From contig NZ_CP154859.1 in assembly GCF_039614725.1 (NCBI RefSeq), positions 1,364,001 through 1,428,000 of the forward strand: a stretch of 64,000 nucleotides of DNA, given 5' to 3'. A program made the position numbers and the translations under genes. Source of the DNA: Thauera sp. JM12B12 (GTDB lineage: Bacteria; Pseudomonadota; Gammaproteobacteria; Burkholderiales; Rhodocyclaceae). The notes beneath the pieces are model-generated. The model was not told where the DNA came from and made no database searches. It saw only the letters and a list, made by a program, of their open reading frames with translations. This document shows, piece after piece, positions 1 through 12,668 of the stretch (positions are counted from its first letter, which is position 1; the number at the start of each line of letters is the position of its first letter).

Positions 1-408
1 TTCTACCTCGTCGAGCACGTCGTGATGGAGGATGGCAAGACCGATCTGGCGATCTGGCTGTCGTGCTCGACGAAGGCCCACGACATCGCCTTCGTGCGCC
101 ACCCCGAGCCGGGCAAGCTGCACCACATCTCGTTCAAGCTCGACAGCTGGGAGAAGGTGCTGCGTGCGGCCGACATCATGTCGATGAACCGGATCTCGAT
201 CGACATCGGGCCGACCCGTCACGGGATCACCCGCGGTACGACGATCTACGCCTTCGACCCCTCGGGCAACCGCTTCGAGACCTTCTGCGGCGGCTACGAC
301 ACCTATCCCGACTACAAGACCATCACCTGGACCTGGGACGAGGTGGGTGCCGGCATCTTCTACCATGACCGCAAGCTCAACGAGCGCTTCCTGAGCGTGG
401 TGTCCTGA
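1..408 (+). CDS. catechol 2,3-dioxygenase, C-terminal part (partial)
   Basis: The frame is open from base 1 and ends at a TGA at 406-408, so only the last 135 residues are in the window. Sequence features are those of class I (vicinal oxygen chelate) extradiol dioxygenases that open catechol between C2 and C3. LHHISF carries an expected iron-ligand His, and FETFCGGY near the end carries the expected Glu ligand. The C-terminal stretch ([20 protein letters not shown]) is typical of the XylE/DmpB group. Lower meta-pathway genes (acetaldehyde dehydrogenase, aldolase, tautomerase) follow within 4 kb, which supports a catabolic role. The N-terminal domain and start lie upstream of the window, so the exact subfamily (xylE, dmpB or other) is not settled. 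Confidence 0.9.
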   Translation, partial: FYLVEHVVMEDGKTDLAIWLSCSTKAHDIAFVRHPEPGKLHHISFKLDSWEKVLRAADIMSMNRISIDIGPTRHGITRGTTIYAFDPSGNRFETFCGGYDTYPDYKTITWTWDEVGAGIFYHDRKLNERFLSVVS

Positions 409-418
409 TGCACCCAGG

Positions 419-443
419 GCCCGCCGCGCTCGCGGCGGCGGGC
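419..443. terminator. GC-rich hairpin between convergent genes
   Basis: Nine-base inverted repeat GCCCGCCGC / GCGGCGGGC with a 7-nt loop, directly after the dioxygenase stop and before the 3' end of the convergent GntR gene. There is no clear T-run, so a bidirectional terminator is an inference from its position. Confidence 0.4.
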
Positions 444-486
444 CGCCTGTCCGGCCTCGGCGCTGCGCGCGGGCCGGGCGGGGGCC

Positions 487-1206
487 TCAGGGCTTGCGCT
501 GGGTGTTGAAGAAGTCGCTCGGCAGGCGCTTGACCGCGTCGAGGGTGCGCAGGATGTGTTCGGTGAGGATGGAGGTCGCACGCGTGGCGTCGCGTGCCAG
601 GCTGGCGTTGAACAGCGCCTGATGCTCGGCATGGATGTCGCGTGCGATCGGCATGCTGAAGAGGCTCAGTCGCCGGTAACGCTCGGATTGCTGGTAGAGG
701 ATGTTCTGGAAGTGGCGGACCCAGCGCGAGGGCGACGCGGCGATCAGCGCCTCGTGGAATGCGCGGTTGCGCCGCTCCCATTCTTCGGCAGCCTGCGAGT
801 CGTTGTCGCCGAGCTTTTCCTCGGCGCGCGAGAGGCGATGGAAGGCGGCCACGACGGTCGCCTCCCAGTCCTCGCCGCCGAACTGGATCGACTGGCGCAG
901 CGCCTCGGTTTCGAGGAGCAGACGGGTACGGGTGATGTCCTCGAAGTCCTCGATCGAAATCGGCGCCACGCGGAACCCCCGCTGGCCCTGGGCGACGACG
1001 AGGGCGTCGGTGACGAGCAGCAGCAGGGCCTCGCGCAGGGTGCCCGCGCCGACCTCGTAGTGATCCTTCAGGTGCTCGACGCGGAGTTTCTCGCCGGGCG
1101 GATGCACGCCTTCGATGATGTCCCGGCGCAGGCGCTGGTAGGCGCCTTCGACCAAGGTCTTGGGCTCGACGGTTTCCGTCCTTCGCTGCAGAACCACTTC
1201 GCTCAT
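487..1206 (-). CDS. GntR-family transcriptional regulator (FadR/FCD subfamily)
   Basis: The 239-aa protein has an N-terminal winged helix (about residues 17-85: AYQRLRRDIIEGVHPPGEKL, then a helix-turn-helix ending TLREALLLL). A helical FCD effector domain follows, starting near FEDITRTRLLLETEALRQSI. FCD-type GntR proteins bind palindromic operators and usually sense organic-acid intermediates. The gene is divergent from the GlcG-like/dmpF/dmpG transcription unit and convergent with the ring-cleavage dioxygenase, so it is probably the local repressor of this aromatic pathway. The 175-nt divergent spacer holds a TCTCGAGA palindrome and a TTGACG promoter-like hexamer. The inducer cannot be read from sequence. 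Confidence 0.88.
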   Translation of the reverse strand: MSEVVLQRRTETVEPKTLVEGAYQRLRRDIIEGVHPPGEKLRVEHLKDHYEVGAGTLREALLLLVTDALVVAQGQRGFRVAPISIEDFEDITRTRLLLETEALRQSIQFGGEDWEATVVAAFHRLSRAEEKLGDNDSQAAEEWERRNRAFHEALIAASPSRWVRHFQNILYQQSERYRRLSLFSMPIARDIHAEHQALFNASLARDATRATSILTEHILRTLDAVKRLPSDFFNTQRKP

Positions 1207-1274
1207 GATGACATTTTCAATTTTCGGTGCGGTAACGGGAATTTTAGCCGAGCGGCAGAAAAATCGCTGCCTGA

Positions 1275-1323
1275 AAAAATCTCGAGAAAAAGTATTGACG
1301 TCGAAAATGGCCTGGTCTACCTT
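1275..1323 (+). promoter_or_regulatory. candidate operator and promoter of the lower meta-pathway operon
   Basis: AAAAATCTCGAGA at 1275-1287 contains the 8-bp palindrome TCTCGAGA. It is followed by a -35-like TTGACG (1295-1300), a 17-nt spacer and a weak -10 TACCTT (1318-1323). The same 13 bases recur at 4386-4398. The location between a GntR gene and its divergent target operon fits an operator, but this is inferred. Confidence 0.45.
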
Positions 1324-1381
1324 CGGCGGACATCATGGGTTACAGATTTTTGACCGGCCCTGAACGACAGGAGCTCAACAG

Positions 1382-1828
1382 ATGAAAGTCGCTGTTCATC
1401 AAGCCACCATCAGCTGGGAGGCGGCCCACCTCGCGGTGGAAGCCGCAGTGAAGCAAGCAGAGGCGCTCGGCGTCCGCATCAATGTCGCGGTCGCCGATGC
1501 CGCGGGCAACCTCGTCGCCTTCCTGCGCATGCCGGGCGCTTTCCCGCAGTCGATCTCGATCGCGATCGACAAGGCCTACACCGCCGGCGGCTTCGGGTTT
1601 CCGACCGGCGAATGGATGAACGTCTGCGCTGGAAACGAGGGCATGAAGCTCGGCTTTTCGGCACAGCCGCGGCTGATCGTGTTCGGTGGCGGTCTGCCGA
1701 TCCGCGTCGCTGGCGAACTCGTGGGCGGGATTGGCGTTTCCGGCGCTTCCGAGGAGCAGGACGGCGTGTGCGCGCGCGCGGGCCTGCTTGCGATCGGCGC
1801 CGAGGACATACCGCCGTCGGCGGCATGA
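1382..1828 (+). CDS. GlcG/HbpS-family heme-binding-like protein (DUF336)
   Basis: The 148-aa protein has the GlcG/HbpS (DUF336) fold signature: an N-terminal helix with AEALGVRINVAVADAAGNLV, then FLRMPGAFPQSISIAIDKAY, and a C-terminal glycine-rich strand VAGELVGGIGVSGASEEQD. The length is normal for the family. An AGGAG ribosome site lies 8 nt before the ATG. Family members are often encoded beside aromatic or glycol degradation genes, but their biochemical role is poorly defined; some bind haem. It is the first gene of the unit that continues with acetaldehyde dehydrogenase. No signal peptide is seen, so a cytoplasmic location is likely. Confidence 0.85.
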   Translation: MKVAVHQATISWEAAHLAVEAAVKQAEALGVRINVAVADAAGNLVAFLRMPGAFPQSISIAIDKAYTAGGFGFPTGEWMNVCAGNEGMKLGFSAQPRLIVFGGGLPIRVAGELVGGIGVSGASEEQDGVCARAGLLAIGAEDIPPSAA

Positions 1829-1882
1829 GGCGGCGCGCATCGTGAGCTGACACTCGTCAGGCCGTTTTTCGCTTGCAGCCGT

Positions 1883-1919
1883 GCGGCGATCCTCTCTCTC
1901 CCTCTCCCCGGATCGCCGC
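1883..1919 (+). other. hairpin between the GlcG-like gene and dmpF
   Basis: Ten-base perfect inverted repeat GCGGCGATCC / GGATCGCCGC around a pyrimidine-rich 17-nt loop. It has no T-run after it. It may be an RNA-processing or attenuation hairpin that sets the relative expression of the first gene and the dehydrogenase/aldolase pair; the function is inferred only. Confidence 0.35.
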
Positions 1920-1963
1920 GCGGCCTGCATTTCCAGAATACGCACCACACCCAAGGAACTCGC

Positions 1964-2887
1964 ATGAACAAGATCAAATGCGCCCTGATCGGTCCGGGCA
2001 ACATCGGCACCGACCTGCTGTACAAGTTGAAGCGCAGCCCGGTGCTCGAGCCGGTCTGGATGGTGGGCATCGACGCCACCTCGGAGGGCCTGGCGCGCGC
2101 GCGCGAACTCGGCCTCAAGACCACCGCCGAGGGCGTCGATGGGCTGCTGCCGCATGTGCTGGCCGACGGCGTGCAGATCGCCTTCGACGCCACCAGCGCC
2201 TACGTCCATGCCGAGAACAGCCGCAAGCTCAACGAACTCGGCGTGCTGATGATCGACCTCACCCCCGCGGCCATCGGCCCCTTCTGCGTGCCGCCGGTCA
2301 ATCTGGTGGAACACGTCGGCAAGGGCGAGATGAACGTCAACATGGTCACCTGCGGCGGCCAGGCCACGATCCCGATGGTTGCGGCCGTGTCGCGCGTGCA
2401 GCCGGTGGCCTACGGCGAGATCGTCGCCACCGTGTCCTCCAAGTCGGCCGGCCCCGGCACGCGCAAGAACATCGACGAATTCACCCGCACCACCGCGGGC
2501 GCGGTCGAGAAGGTCGGCGGCGCGAAGAAGGGCAAGGCGATCATCATCCTGAATCCTGCCGAGCCGCCGCTGATCATGCGCGACACGGTGCATTGCCTGA
2601 CCGAGACCGAACCCGACCAGGCCGCGATCACCGAATCCATCCACGCCATGATCCGCGAGGTGCAGAAGTACGTCCCCGGCTACCGCCTCGTGAATGGCCC
2701 GGTGTTCGACGGCAACCGCGTCTCGGTGTACCTGGAGGTCGAAGGCCTGGGCGACTACCTGCCCAAGTACGCCGGCAACCTCGACATCATGACCGCGGCC
2801 GGTGCGCGCACCGCCGAGATGTTCGCCGAGGAGATCCTGGCCGGGCGTCTGAAGCTCGAATCCAACCGCGCCACCATGGTGGCCTGA
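1964..2887 (+). CDS. dmpF: acetaldehyde dehydrogenase (acetylating)
   Basis: The 307-aa protein matches the size and motifs of the CoA-acylating acetaldehyde dehydrogenases DmpF/BphJ/MhpF, which convert acetaldehyde, NAD+ and CoA to acetyl-CoA at the end of the meta pathway. The NAD-binding glycine motif GPGNIGTDL is at residues 10-18, and the catalytic Cys lies in [12 protein letters not shown]. An AAGGAA ribosome site precedes the ATG. The gene lies 27 nt upstream of the aldolase; the two enzymes form a complex that channels acetaldehyde in characterised systems. The hydratase and decarboxylase of the pathway are not in this window and are probably upstream of base 1. Confidence 0.95.
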   Translation: MNKIKCALIGPGNIGTDLLYKLKRSPVLEPVWMVGIDATSEGLARARELGLKTTAEGVDGLLPHVLADGVQIAFDATSAYVHAENSRKLNELGVLMIDLTPAAIGPFCVPPVNLVEHVGKGEMNVNMVTCGGQATIPMVAAVSRVQPVAYGEIVATVSSKSAGPGTRKNIDEFTRTTAGAVEKVGGAKKGKAIIILNPAEPPLIMRDTVHCLTETEPDQAAITESIHAMIREVQKYVPGYRLVNGPVFDGNRVSVYLEVEGLGDYLPKYAGNLDIMTAAGARTAEMFAEEILAGRLKLESNRATMVA

Positions 2888-2914
2888 GCGCCCCGGGCAC
2901 AAGGAGAGATGAAC

Positions 2915-3946
2915 ATGGAACTTCGCGGCAAGAAGATCACCGTCCACGACATGACCCTGCGTGACGGCATGCACCCCAAGCGCCACCTGATGACGCTCGA
3001 GCAGATGAAATCCATCGCCACCGGGCTCGATGAAGCGGGCGTGCCGCTGATCGAGGTCACCCACGGCGACGGCCTCGGTGGCAGCTCGGTGAACTACGGC
3101 TTCCCGGCGCACAGCGACGAGGAGTACCTCGGCGCGGTGATCCCGCTGATGAAGCAGGCCAAGGTCTCGGCGCTGCTGCTGCCGGGCATCGGCACCGTCG
3201 ATCACCTGCAGATGGCGCACGAGCTGGGGGTCTCCACCATCCGCGTGGCCACCCACTGCACCGAGGCCGACGTCTCCGAGCAGCACATCGGCATGGCCCG
3301 CAAGCTCGGCATGGACACCGTCGGCTTCCTGATGATGGCGCACATGAACAGCCCCGAAGGGCTGGTCAAGCAGGCGAAACTGATGGAGAGCTACGGCGCC
3401 AACTGCATCTACGTCACCGACTCCGCCGGCCACCTGCTGCCCGACACGGTCAAGGCGCGCCTGGCCGCGGTGCGCGACGCGCTGAAGCCCGAGACCGAGC
3501 TCGGCTTCCACGGCCACCACAACCTCGCCATGGGCGTGGCCAACAGCCTGGCCGCGCTCGAAGTCGGCGCCAACCGCATCGACGCCGCCGCCGCGGGCCT
3601 GGGTGCCGGCGCGGGCAACACGCCGCTGGAAGTCTTCATCGCGGTGTGCGACCTGATGGGCATCGAGACCGGCGTGGACGTGTTCAGGATCCAGGACGTG
3701 GCCGAAGACCTGGTGGTGCCGATCATGGACTTCCCGATCCGCATCGACCGCGACGCGCTCACGCTCGGCTACGCCGGCGTGTATGGCTCCTTCCTGCTCT
3801 TTGCCAAGCGCGCCGAGAAGAAGTACGGCGTGCCCGCGCGCGAGATCCTGGTCGAGATGGGCCGCCGCGGCATGGTCGGCGGCCAGGAGGACATGATCGA
3901 GGATACGGCGCTGAACCTGGCCAAGGCCAGGGGGCTGGCGGCCTGA
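2915..3946 (+). CDS. dmpG: 4-hydroxy-2-oxovalerate aldolase
   Basis: Splits 4-hydroxy-2-oxovalerate into pyruvate and acetaldehyde, in complex with the preceding dehydrogenase. The N-terminal [14 protein letters not shown] contains the family's metal/substrate Arg-Asp motif, and [15 protein letters not shown] supplies the metal-binding His pair; the DRE-TIM barrel is followed by the C-terminal communication domain. The length (343 aa) is normal. Two in-frame ATGs exist. AAGGAG at 2901-2906 is only 2 nt from the ATG at 2909 but 8 nt from the ATG at 2915, so the second start (MELRGKK) is preferred. No frame damage is seen. Confidence 0.95.
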   Translation: MELRGKKITVHDMTLRDGMHPKRHLMTLEQMKSIATGLDEAGVPLIEVTHGDGLGGSSVNYGFPAHSDEEYLGAVIPLMKQAKVSALLLPGIGTVDHLQMAHELGVSTIRVATHCTEADVSEQHIGMARKLGMDTVGFLMMAHMNSPEGLVKQAKLMESYGANCIYVTDSAGHLLPDTVKARLAAVRDALKPETELGFHGHHNLAMGVANSLAALEVGANRIDAAAAGLGAGAGNTPLEVFIAVCDLMGIETGVDVFRIQDVAEDLVVPIMDFPIRIDRDALTLGYAGVYGSFLLFAKRAEKKYGVPAREILVEMGRRGMVGGQEDMIEDTALNLAKARGLAA

Positions 3947-3957
3947 GGCTGCGCTAC

Positions 3958-3984
3958 GCCCCCGTTGGCTGGCGCCACGGGGGC
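3958..3984 (+). other. hairpin between aldolase and tautomerase
   Basis: Eight-base inverted repeat GCCCCCGT / ACGGGGGC around an 11-nt loop, 12 nt after the aldolase stop. It has no T-run, so a processing or partial-termination role is only a guess. Confidence 0.3.
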
Positions 3985-4068
3985 CGACCACATTGGGACT
4001 GAATCGAGATCAGGCGCGGCGCCCGCGCGGGCGAGGCGTCATCTTTCCGAAGACACGTAGGAGGCAAC

Positions 4069-4260
4069 ATGCCTTTGGCAGAAATCACCATGATGGAAGG
4101 CCGTACCGAAGACCAGAAGCGCGCTGTGATCGAGAAGGTCACGCAGGCGCTCGTCGAGGCCGTGGGCGCGCCGATCCAGACCGTCCGTGTCGTCATCCGC
4201 GAAGTGCCCAGTACCAACTGGGGCATCGGCGGCGTGTCGGCTAAAGACCTGGGGCGCTGA
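4069..4260 (+). CDS. dmpI: 4-oxalocrotonate tautomerase
   Basis: The 63-aa protein is the size of 4-oxalocrotonate tautomerases (XylH/DmpI). The second residue is Pro, which becomes the catalytic N-terminal Pro1 after Met removal. The conserved VRVVIREVPSTNWGIGGVS segment holds the active-site Arg and the hydrophobic pocket. It isomerises 2-hydroxymuconate to the 2-oxo-3-hexenedioate form in the oxalocrotonate branch of the meta pathway. An AGGAGG ribosome site lies 6 nt before the ATG. It is the last obvious pathway gene of the unit. Confidence 0.92.
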   Translation: MPLAEITMMEGRTEDQKRAVIEKVTQALVEAVGAPIQTVRVVIREVPSTNWGIGGVSAKDLGR

Positions 4261-4385
4261 GTTGTTGCCACCTCGGGCATCAGGCTAATGGAGCGCACGG
4301 AAGGGGGGGGCACCCGAAGCCCGCGTCATGGCCCGGTTTGCGTCCAGGGATAAATTGAGCGAACCGGGCTCTGCATTTATTTGAT

Positions 4386-4398
4386 AAAAATCTCGAGA
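4386..4398. promoter_or_regulatory. second copy of the TCTCGAGA motif
   Basis: AAAAATCTCGAGA is identical to 1275-1287 and lies 80 nt upstream of the ABM-domain gene. A TTGATA hexamer (4381-4386) abuts it. It may be a second operator for the GntR regulator; this is inferred from repetition and position. Confidence 0.4.
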
Positions 4399-4477
4399 TT
4401 GTTGCGGTAGAGTGCATCTGTTCTTGGCACGAAGCAAGACGCGCTTCGTCTCGCAACCGGAGCAGGAGAGCCGCACC

Positions 4478-5053
4478 ATGAATCCACCCAGCCAGACCGC
4501 ACCCGCCCGCATCACCCGCATTGCCCGCCGCCGCGCCCGTCCCGGGCACGAGACCGAGTACGAGGCCATGTTGCGCGAGATGCTCGCCAGGATGCGCGAA
4601 CACAAGGGCTTTCTGGGCGGTGATCTGATTCCGCCCGAGACGGCCGGTGAGGAATATCAGCTCGTCGTGCGTTTCGCTTCCGAGGCCGAACTGCAGGCCT
4701 GGGACATGAGCGAGGATCGCCTGCAACTGCTCGAGCGCATGAAGGACGTGGCCGAGGGGGAGCCCGAGTTCCGCAAGTTGAGCGGCCTGGAGGCGTGGTT
4801 CGAGCCTGCGGTGGTGCCGGCCAGCATGCACCCTCCACGGGTGCGCATGGCGGTGGTGACCTGGATGGGCATCTTCCCGGTCGTGTCCTTCTACCTGTGG
4901 CTGGTGTCGCTGTGGCCGGGCTTCCAGGGGCTGCCCTTCCTGCCGCGCACCGCAGCGTTCACCGCGCTGATCGTCGCCACGATGACCTGGGTGGTGATGC
5001 CACGCCTCACGCGTCTGATGCGAGGCTGGCTCAATCCGGCGCGCCGATCCTGA
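4478..5053 (+). CDS. antibiotic biosynthesis monooxygenase (ABM) domain membrane protein
   Basis: The 191-aa protein starts at the ATG that follows AGGAGAG (MNPPSQTA). Residues about 10-105 form an ABM ferredoxin-like domain (ITRIARRRARPGHETEYEAM, then GFLGGDLI and YQLVVRFASEAELQAWD). The remainder has two hydrophobic helices (about 124-146 and 160-180) followed by an Arg-rich tail. This layout, ABM plus two transmembrane helices, is common among uncharacterised proteins and says little about substrate. An upstream motif shared with the meta-pathway operon suggests co-regulation. Its 3' end overlaps the convergent FAH-family gene by 23 nt. Confidence 0.75.
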   Translation: MNPPSQTAPARITRIARRRARPGHETEYEAMLREMLARMREHKGFLGGDLIPPETAGEEYQLVVRFASEAELQAWDMSEDRLQLLERMKDVAEGEPEFRKLSGLEAWFEPAVVPASMHPPRVRMAVVTWMGIFPVVSFYLWLVSLWPGFQGLPFLPRTAAFTALIVATMTWVVMPRLTRLMRGWLNPARRS

Positions 5054-5738
5054 AGTCGAGCGTGCCCACGCCCTCGATGCGGCCTTCCAGGCGGTCGCCC
5101 GGCTGCACCGGGCCGACGCCCTCGGGCGTGCCGGTGTAGATCAGGTCGCCCGGCTGCAGGTGGTAGTAGGTCGACAGGTCGGCGATGATCTCCGGGATGC
5201 TCCAGATCATGTCGCCGAGGTCGCCCTTCTGGCGCTCCTCGCCATTCACCTTGAGGCTGATTTCGCCGCTGCGCAGGATGCGGCCCTCGGCGCGAACGAT
5301 CTCGCCCGCCACCGCGCCCTGTTCGACGTTCTTCGCCACGTCCCACGGGTTGCCCTTGGCCTTGGCCACCGCCTGCAGGTCGCGGCGCGTCATGTCCAGG
5401 CCGCAGGCGTAGCCGAAGATCATCCGCCCCGCCGCCGCCTCGCTCACGCGAAAACCGCCCTCGCCGAGCGCCACGACGAGTTCCATCTCGTGATGGTAGT
5501 CGGCCGTCTCGGGCGGGTAGGGCGCCAGTGTGCCGGACTGGGCGAGCATGGCCGCGAACTTGGTGAAATACACCGGCCGCATGCTGGCCTTGTCGACCGA
5601 GGTGCCCATCTCTCGCGCGTGGGCCTGATAGTTGCGGCCAACGAAGAACAGGCGGTTGACCGGAAAGCGTGCGCGGGTGCCGCGCACCGGCAGGGACACG
5701 GGCGCGGGCGGCGCCCATAGGTAGTTGATGTCGGACAT
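5031..5738 (-). CDS. fumarylacetoacetate hydrolase family protein
   Basis: The 235-aa protein belongs to the FAH superfamily. It shows [15 protein letters not shown] near residue 31, the metal-ligand motif [12 protein letters not shown], the DMTRRDLQ segment and the C-terminal [15 protein letters not shown]. Family members cleave or decarboxylate beta-diketone or 2-oxo acid intermediates, or hydrolyse acylpyruvates. Beside meta-pathway genes a 2-oxo-acid hydrolase role is plausible, but the acylpyruvase type is equally possible from sequence. It is convergent with the ABM gene (23-nt 3' overlap) and divergent from purL. Confidence 0.85.
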   Translation of the reverse strand: MSDINYLWAPPAPVSLPVRGTRARFPVNRLFFVGRNYQAHAREMGTSVDKASMRPVYFTKFAAMLAQSGTLAPYPPETADYHHEMELVVALGEGGFRVSEAAAGRMIFGYACGLDMTRRDLQAVAKAKGNPWDVAKNVEQGAVAGEIVRAEGRILRSGEISLKVNGEERQKGDLGDMIWSIPEIIADLSTYYHLQPGDLIYTGTPEGVGPVQPGDRLEGRIEGVGTLDFRIGAPD

Positions 5739-5802
5739 GGGGCTTCTCGTCAGGAGGACGGCGGGCAGTCTACAACGGGCAGGGCGGCCGGGGTGCCTCG
5801 GT

Positions 5803-5808
5803 TATAAT
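5803..5808 (+). promoter_or_regulatory. putative -10 element of purL
   Basis: A perfect TATAAT lies about 85 nt before the purL ATG. No convincing -35 hexamer is seen 16-18 nt upstream, so the assignment rests on the -10 and its position. Confidence 0.4.
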
Positions 5809-5892
5809 GCCGCGTTGCCCAGAAAGGCCAGAACGAGGCCGCCTCGCGGCGTCCGTCTCGCCCCTCTTTCCGACTCCGGTTTGTCCAAGAAC

Positions 5893-9828
<3,936 letters not shown>

Positions 9829-9958
9829 GGTCGCTTACCGCTTGACACGACCCGAAACGGGGAACGGCTGCAGCCGCTGCACTCAAGCTGCGGGTACCGC
9901 AGCCGTTATCCTGTGTCGTCGTTGCACCGCATCGGCAGAACCACATCGGAGTCATTCA

Positions 9959-11284
9959 TTGAACACCACGATATCGGCGCGCGATCTCAAGATCGGCATG
10001 TTCGTCGTCGAGATCGATCGACCGTGGACCGAGACGCCCTTCATGATGCAGGGCTTCCTGATCCAGAACGTCGACCAGCTCAGGGCCTTGCAGCGGCTCT
10101 GCCGCGAGGTGGTGATCGACCGCGCACGCTCGGTCGGGGATCAATACAGCGCCAAGATCATCGACAAGGATGCCCCCCTGCTCGGCCTCGACGGCAAGCC
10201 GCGCGTGCATCCCGACGCCACCGAGTCGCGCATCGAGGCGCAGCGCTTCCTCAAGGTCGCGCGCAGCTTCAAGGGCAAGATCCACACCAAGCGCCAGCCG
10301 CACACGCCGCGCATCCGCGGCGAGGACGGTCGCAGCCGGCTCGAGTCCGAACTGCTCTACTCGGCGCCGATCGTCGACGACGTCTACCGCGTGCTGCGCG
10401 AGACGCGGCTGGCGATCGACACCAATGGCAGCATCGACGTCGCGCGCGTGGATGCGCTGGTGGGCGAGATGGCGTCCGGCGTGCAGCGCAACCCGGACGC
10501 GCTGCTGTGGCTCACCCGCCTCAAGCGTACCGACCAGTACGCCTATGACCATGCGGTGAACGTGTCGGTGCACGCGATGGTGTTCGCCCGCTTCGTCGGC
10601 TTGAGCGGCGCGGAGGTGCGCCAGCTCGGCCTGGCCGGGCTGCTGCAGGACATCGGCAAGGTGCAGATCGACTACGAGGTGCTCAGCAAGCCGGGGCCGC
10701 TCGATGACCGCGAGTTCGAGCACGTCAAGGCGCACGTCCGCAACACGGTGAACCTGCTGCGCGTGCACAAGGACTTCGACCCCGCGGTGCTGGCGATCAT
10801 CGCCGCCCACCACGAGCGCTTCGACGGCACCGGCTATCCCCGTGGCCTCGAGGGCATGAGCATTCCGCTCGCGGCCGAGATGGCCGGCATCATCGACACC
10901 TACTGCGCGATGACGCGCGAACGCGTCTATCGCGGTGCGGTGTCGAGCCAGCGTGCGATGGAAACGCTCAATCAACTGCGCAACACCCAGTTCCGCGACA
11001 CCCTGGTCGACCAGTTCCTGCAGTGCATCGGCCTCTACCCGATCGGTACCCTCGTCGAGCTCAACACCGGCGAGGTCGGCGTCGTGATCCAGCAGAACCA
11101 GGTACGGCGCCTGCAGCCGCGCGTTCTCGTGCTGCTCGCACCCGACAAGACCATCGAGCGCTTTCCGCGCACGCTTGACCTGCTCATGCAGCCGCAAACG
11201 GCGGACGGTGAGCCCTATCGCATCGTGCAGGCGCTGCCGCCCAACGCGCACGGTATCGACCCGAACGACTTCTATCTGGTCTGA
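9959..11284 (+). CDS. HD-GYP domain protein with DUF3391-like N terminus (altered HD motif)
   Basis: The 441-aa protein starts at a TTG preceded by CGGAG (MNTTISARDLKIGMFV); no ATG gives a better start. Residues about 1-150 resemble DUF3391. Residues about 190-380 form an HD-GYP domain, the family that degrades cyclic di-GMP. The GYP motif is intact (HHERFDGTGYPRGLEG, residues 284-299), but the HD motif reads LLQDIGK: the metal-ligand His is Gln230, encoded by CAG, with Asp231 retained. It lies 2 nt before the EAL gene, so the two are co-transcribed. The protein could be inactive as a phosphodiesterase and act as a c-di-GMP sensor, or use a changed metal site. Confidence 0.85.
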   Translation: MNTTISARDLKIGMFVVEIDRPWTETPFMMQGFLIQNVDQLRALQRLCREVVIDRARSVGDQYSAKIIDKDAPLLGLDGKPRVHPDATESRIEAQRFLKVARSFKGKIHTKRQPHTPRIRGEDGRSRLESELLYSAPIVDDVYRVLRETRLAIDTNGSIDVARVDALVGEMASGVQRNPDALLWLTRLKRTDQYAYDHAVNVSVHAMVFARFVGLSGAEVRQLGLAGLLQDIGKVQIDYEVLSKPGPLDDREFEHVKAHVRNTVNLLRVHKDFDPAVLAIIAAHHERFDGTGYPRGLEGMSIPLAAEMAGIIDTYCAMTRERVYRGAVSSQRAMETLNQLRNTQFRDTLVDQFLQCIGLYPIGTLVELNTGEVGVVIQQNQVRRLQPRVLVLLAPDKTIERFPRTLDLLMQPQTADGEPYRIVQALPPNAHGIDPNDFYLV

Positions 11285-11286
11285 AC

Positions 11287-12591
11287 ATGGACGCGCTCAC
11301 GCCGCCAGGCTTCTTCGCTGCGCTTTCCGAGGTCTCGGCCCGGCTGGCGGATATCAAGGCGGGCAGCGTGGGGGTCGGCGTGGTCTCGCTCTACGCCCGT
11401 CCCGATGCCGCGCTCTATCGTCTGCCGCTCGAGCACATGCGGCGCCTCGAGCGCGAGATGGATCGCCAGATTCGCGCTCGCCTGCGCCCGCAGGACGGGC
11501 TGTTCGCCCTCGACGGCAAGGAGTGGCTGATCGTGCTGCCGAGCCTGTCGAGTCCCGCGGTGCTCACGCTCGCGATGCTCAAGTTCGAGCAGGCGTTCAA
11601 CGAGGCCCCGCTCGAGATCGAAGGCATCACGCTGCCGCTGCGGGTAGTGTGTGGTGCCGCAATGTCGCCCGACCACGGCAAGGACGCCTTCCACCTGCTG
11701 CAGTCGGCACGCATCGCGAGCCTCGTGGCGGGACGTGCCGAGATCGGCAGCCAGATCTACGAGCCATCGATGGAGCAGTACTCGCCTTCGCTGGCGCTCC
11801 TCGAGCGTGACCTGCGCGCGGCTTTCGCCGGAGGCAACGAGCTCGAGCTCTACCTCCAGCCCAAGGTGCACCTGCGCAGCGGCGAGTGCCGCAGCGCCGA
11901 GGCGCTGCTGCGCTGGCGCAAGAGCGATGGGCAATGGGTGCCGCCGCCGGTGGTGGTCAGCCTCATCGACCGTCTGGGGCTGCGCCACCGGTTCAACCGC
12001 TGGCTGTTCCAGCGCGCCGCCCAGGTCATCCATGTGCTGCGCCTGGAAGGGCTGGAACTGGACGTGTCGATCAACCTGTCGGCGACCGATCTCTACGATG
12101 CCGAGGTGCCCGACCTGATCGCGCAGGCGCTGGCGACCTGGAACGTGCAGGCGCAGCGGCTGTGCCTCGAGATCACCGAGACCAGCATGATCGACGAGGC
12201 CGCCGGTGACAGCGTCTCGGAAGTCCTGCGCCGCCTTCGCCAACTCGGCCTGAGTCTGTCCATCGACGACTTCGGAACCGGCTTCTCGGGCATGAGCCGC
12301 CTCAAGCAGTTCGCCGTGCAGGAGGTCAAGATCGACCGCAGCTTCGTCGTCGACCTGCTCAGCTCGGCACGCGACCGCGAGATCGCGGCATCCATCATCG
12401 ACCTGTCGCACCGTCTGGGCGTGGACGTCACCGCCGAGGGGGTCGAGGACGAGGAAACGGCCAGCCTGCTGGTCGGGATGGGCTGCGATTACATTCAGGG
12501 CTTCCTTTACGCGCCTGCGCTGGCGCTGCCGGAGTTCGTCTCCTGGGTGCGCAGGCGCGAGGGCATCGGCACGCAATTGGCGCAGAAATGA
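11287..12591 (+). CDS. EAL domain c-di-GMP phosphodiesterase with degenerate GGDEF-like N terminus
   Basis: The 434-aa protein has an N-terminal half (1-160) with GGDEF-like secondary structure but no GG(D/E)EF motif (LFALDGKEWLIVLP in its place). A C-terminal EAL domain (about 175-425) carries the signature AEALLRW (Glu205-Leu207), IEITE-type ligand (CLEITETSM), DDFGTGFSG and KIDRSFV loops. These residues support active hydrolysis of c-di-GMP to pGpG. It follows the HD-GYP gene by 2 nt. No membrane segment or other sensory domain is seen. Confidence 0.88.
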   Translation: MDALTPPGFFAALSEVSARLADIKAGSVGVGVVSLYARPDAALYRLPLEHMRRLEREMDRQIRARLRPQDGLFALDGKEWLIVLPSLSSPAVLTLAMLKFEQAFNEAPLEIEGITLPLRVVCGAAMSPDHGKDAFHLLQSARIASLVAGRAEIGSQIYEPSMEQYSPSLALLERDLRAAFAGGNELELYLQPKVHLRSGECRSAEALLRWRKSDGQWVPPPVVVSLIDRLGLRHRFNRWLFQRAAQVIHVLRLEGLELDVSINLSATDLYDAEVPDLIAQALATWNVQAQRLCLEITETSMIDEAAGDSVSEVLRRLRQLGLSLSIDDFGTGFSGMSRLKQFAVQEVKIDRSFVVDLLSSARDREIAASIIDLSHRLGVDVTAEGVEDEETASLLVGMGCDYIQGFLYAPALALPEFVSWVRRREGIGTQLAQK

Positions 12592-12668
12592 CGACGATCA
12601 AATGATGTCGATGCCGATCCGGTAGAATCCGGCGCGTCGTCTTGCTTCCCAAAGGGCCGGCTCCGTCC

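Noticed and set aside
1340..3991. 883-codon minus-strand open frame opposite dmpF and dmpG
   Set aside because: Shadow of the real plus-strand genes; the composition is unlike protein and it has no motif.
4412..4477. Upstream start for the ABM gene (22 extra residues)
   Set aside because: AGGAGAG stands right before the ATG at 4478; the extra residues look like leader sequence and lack a ribosome site.
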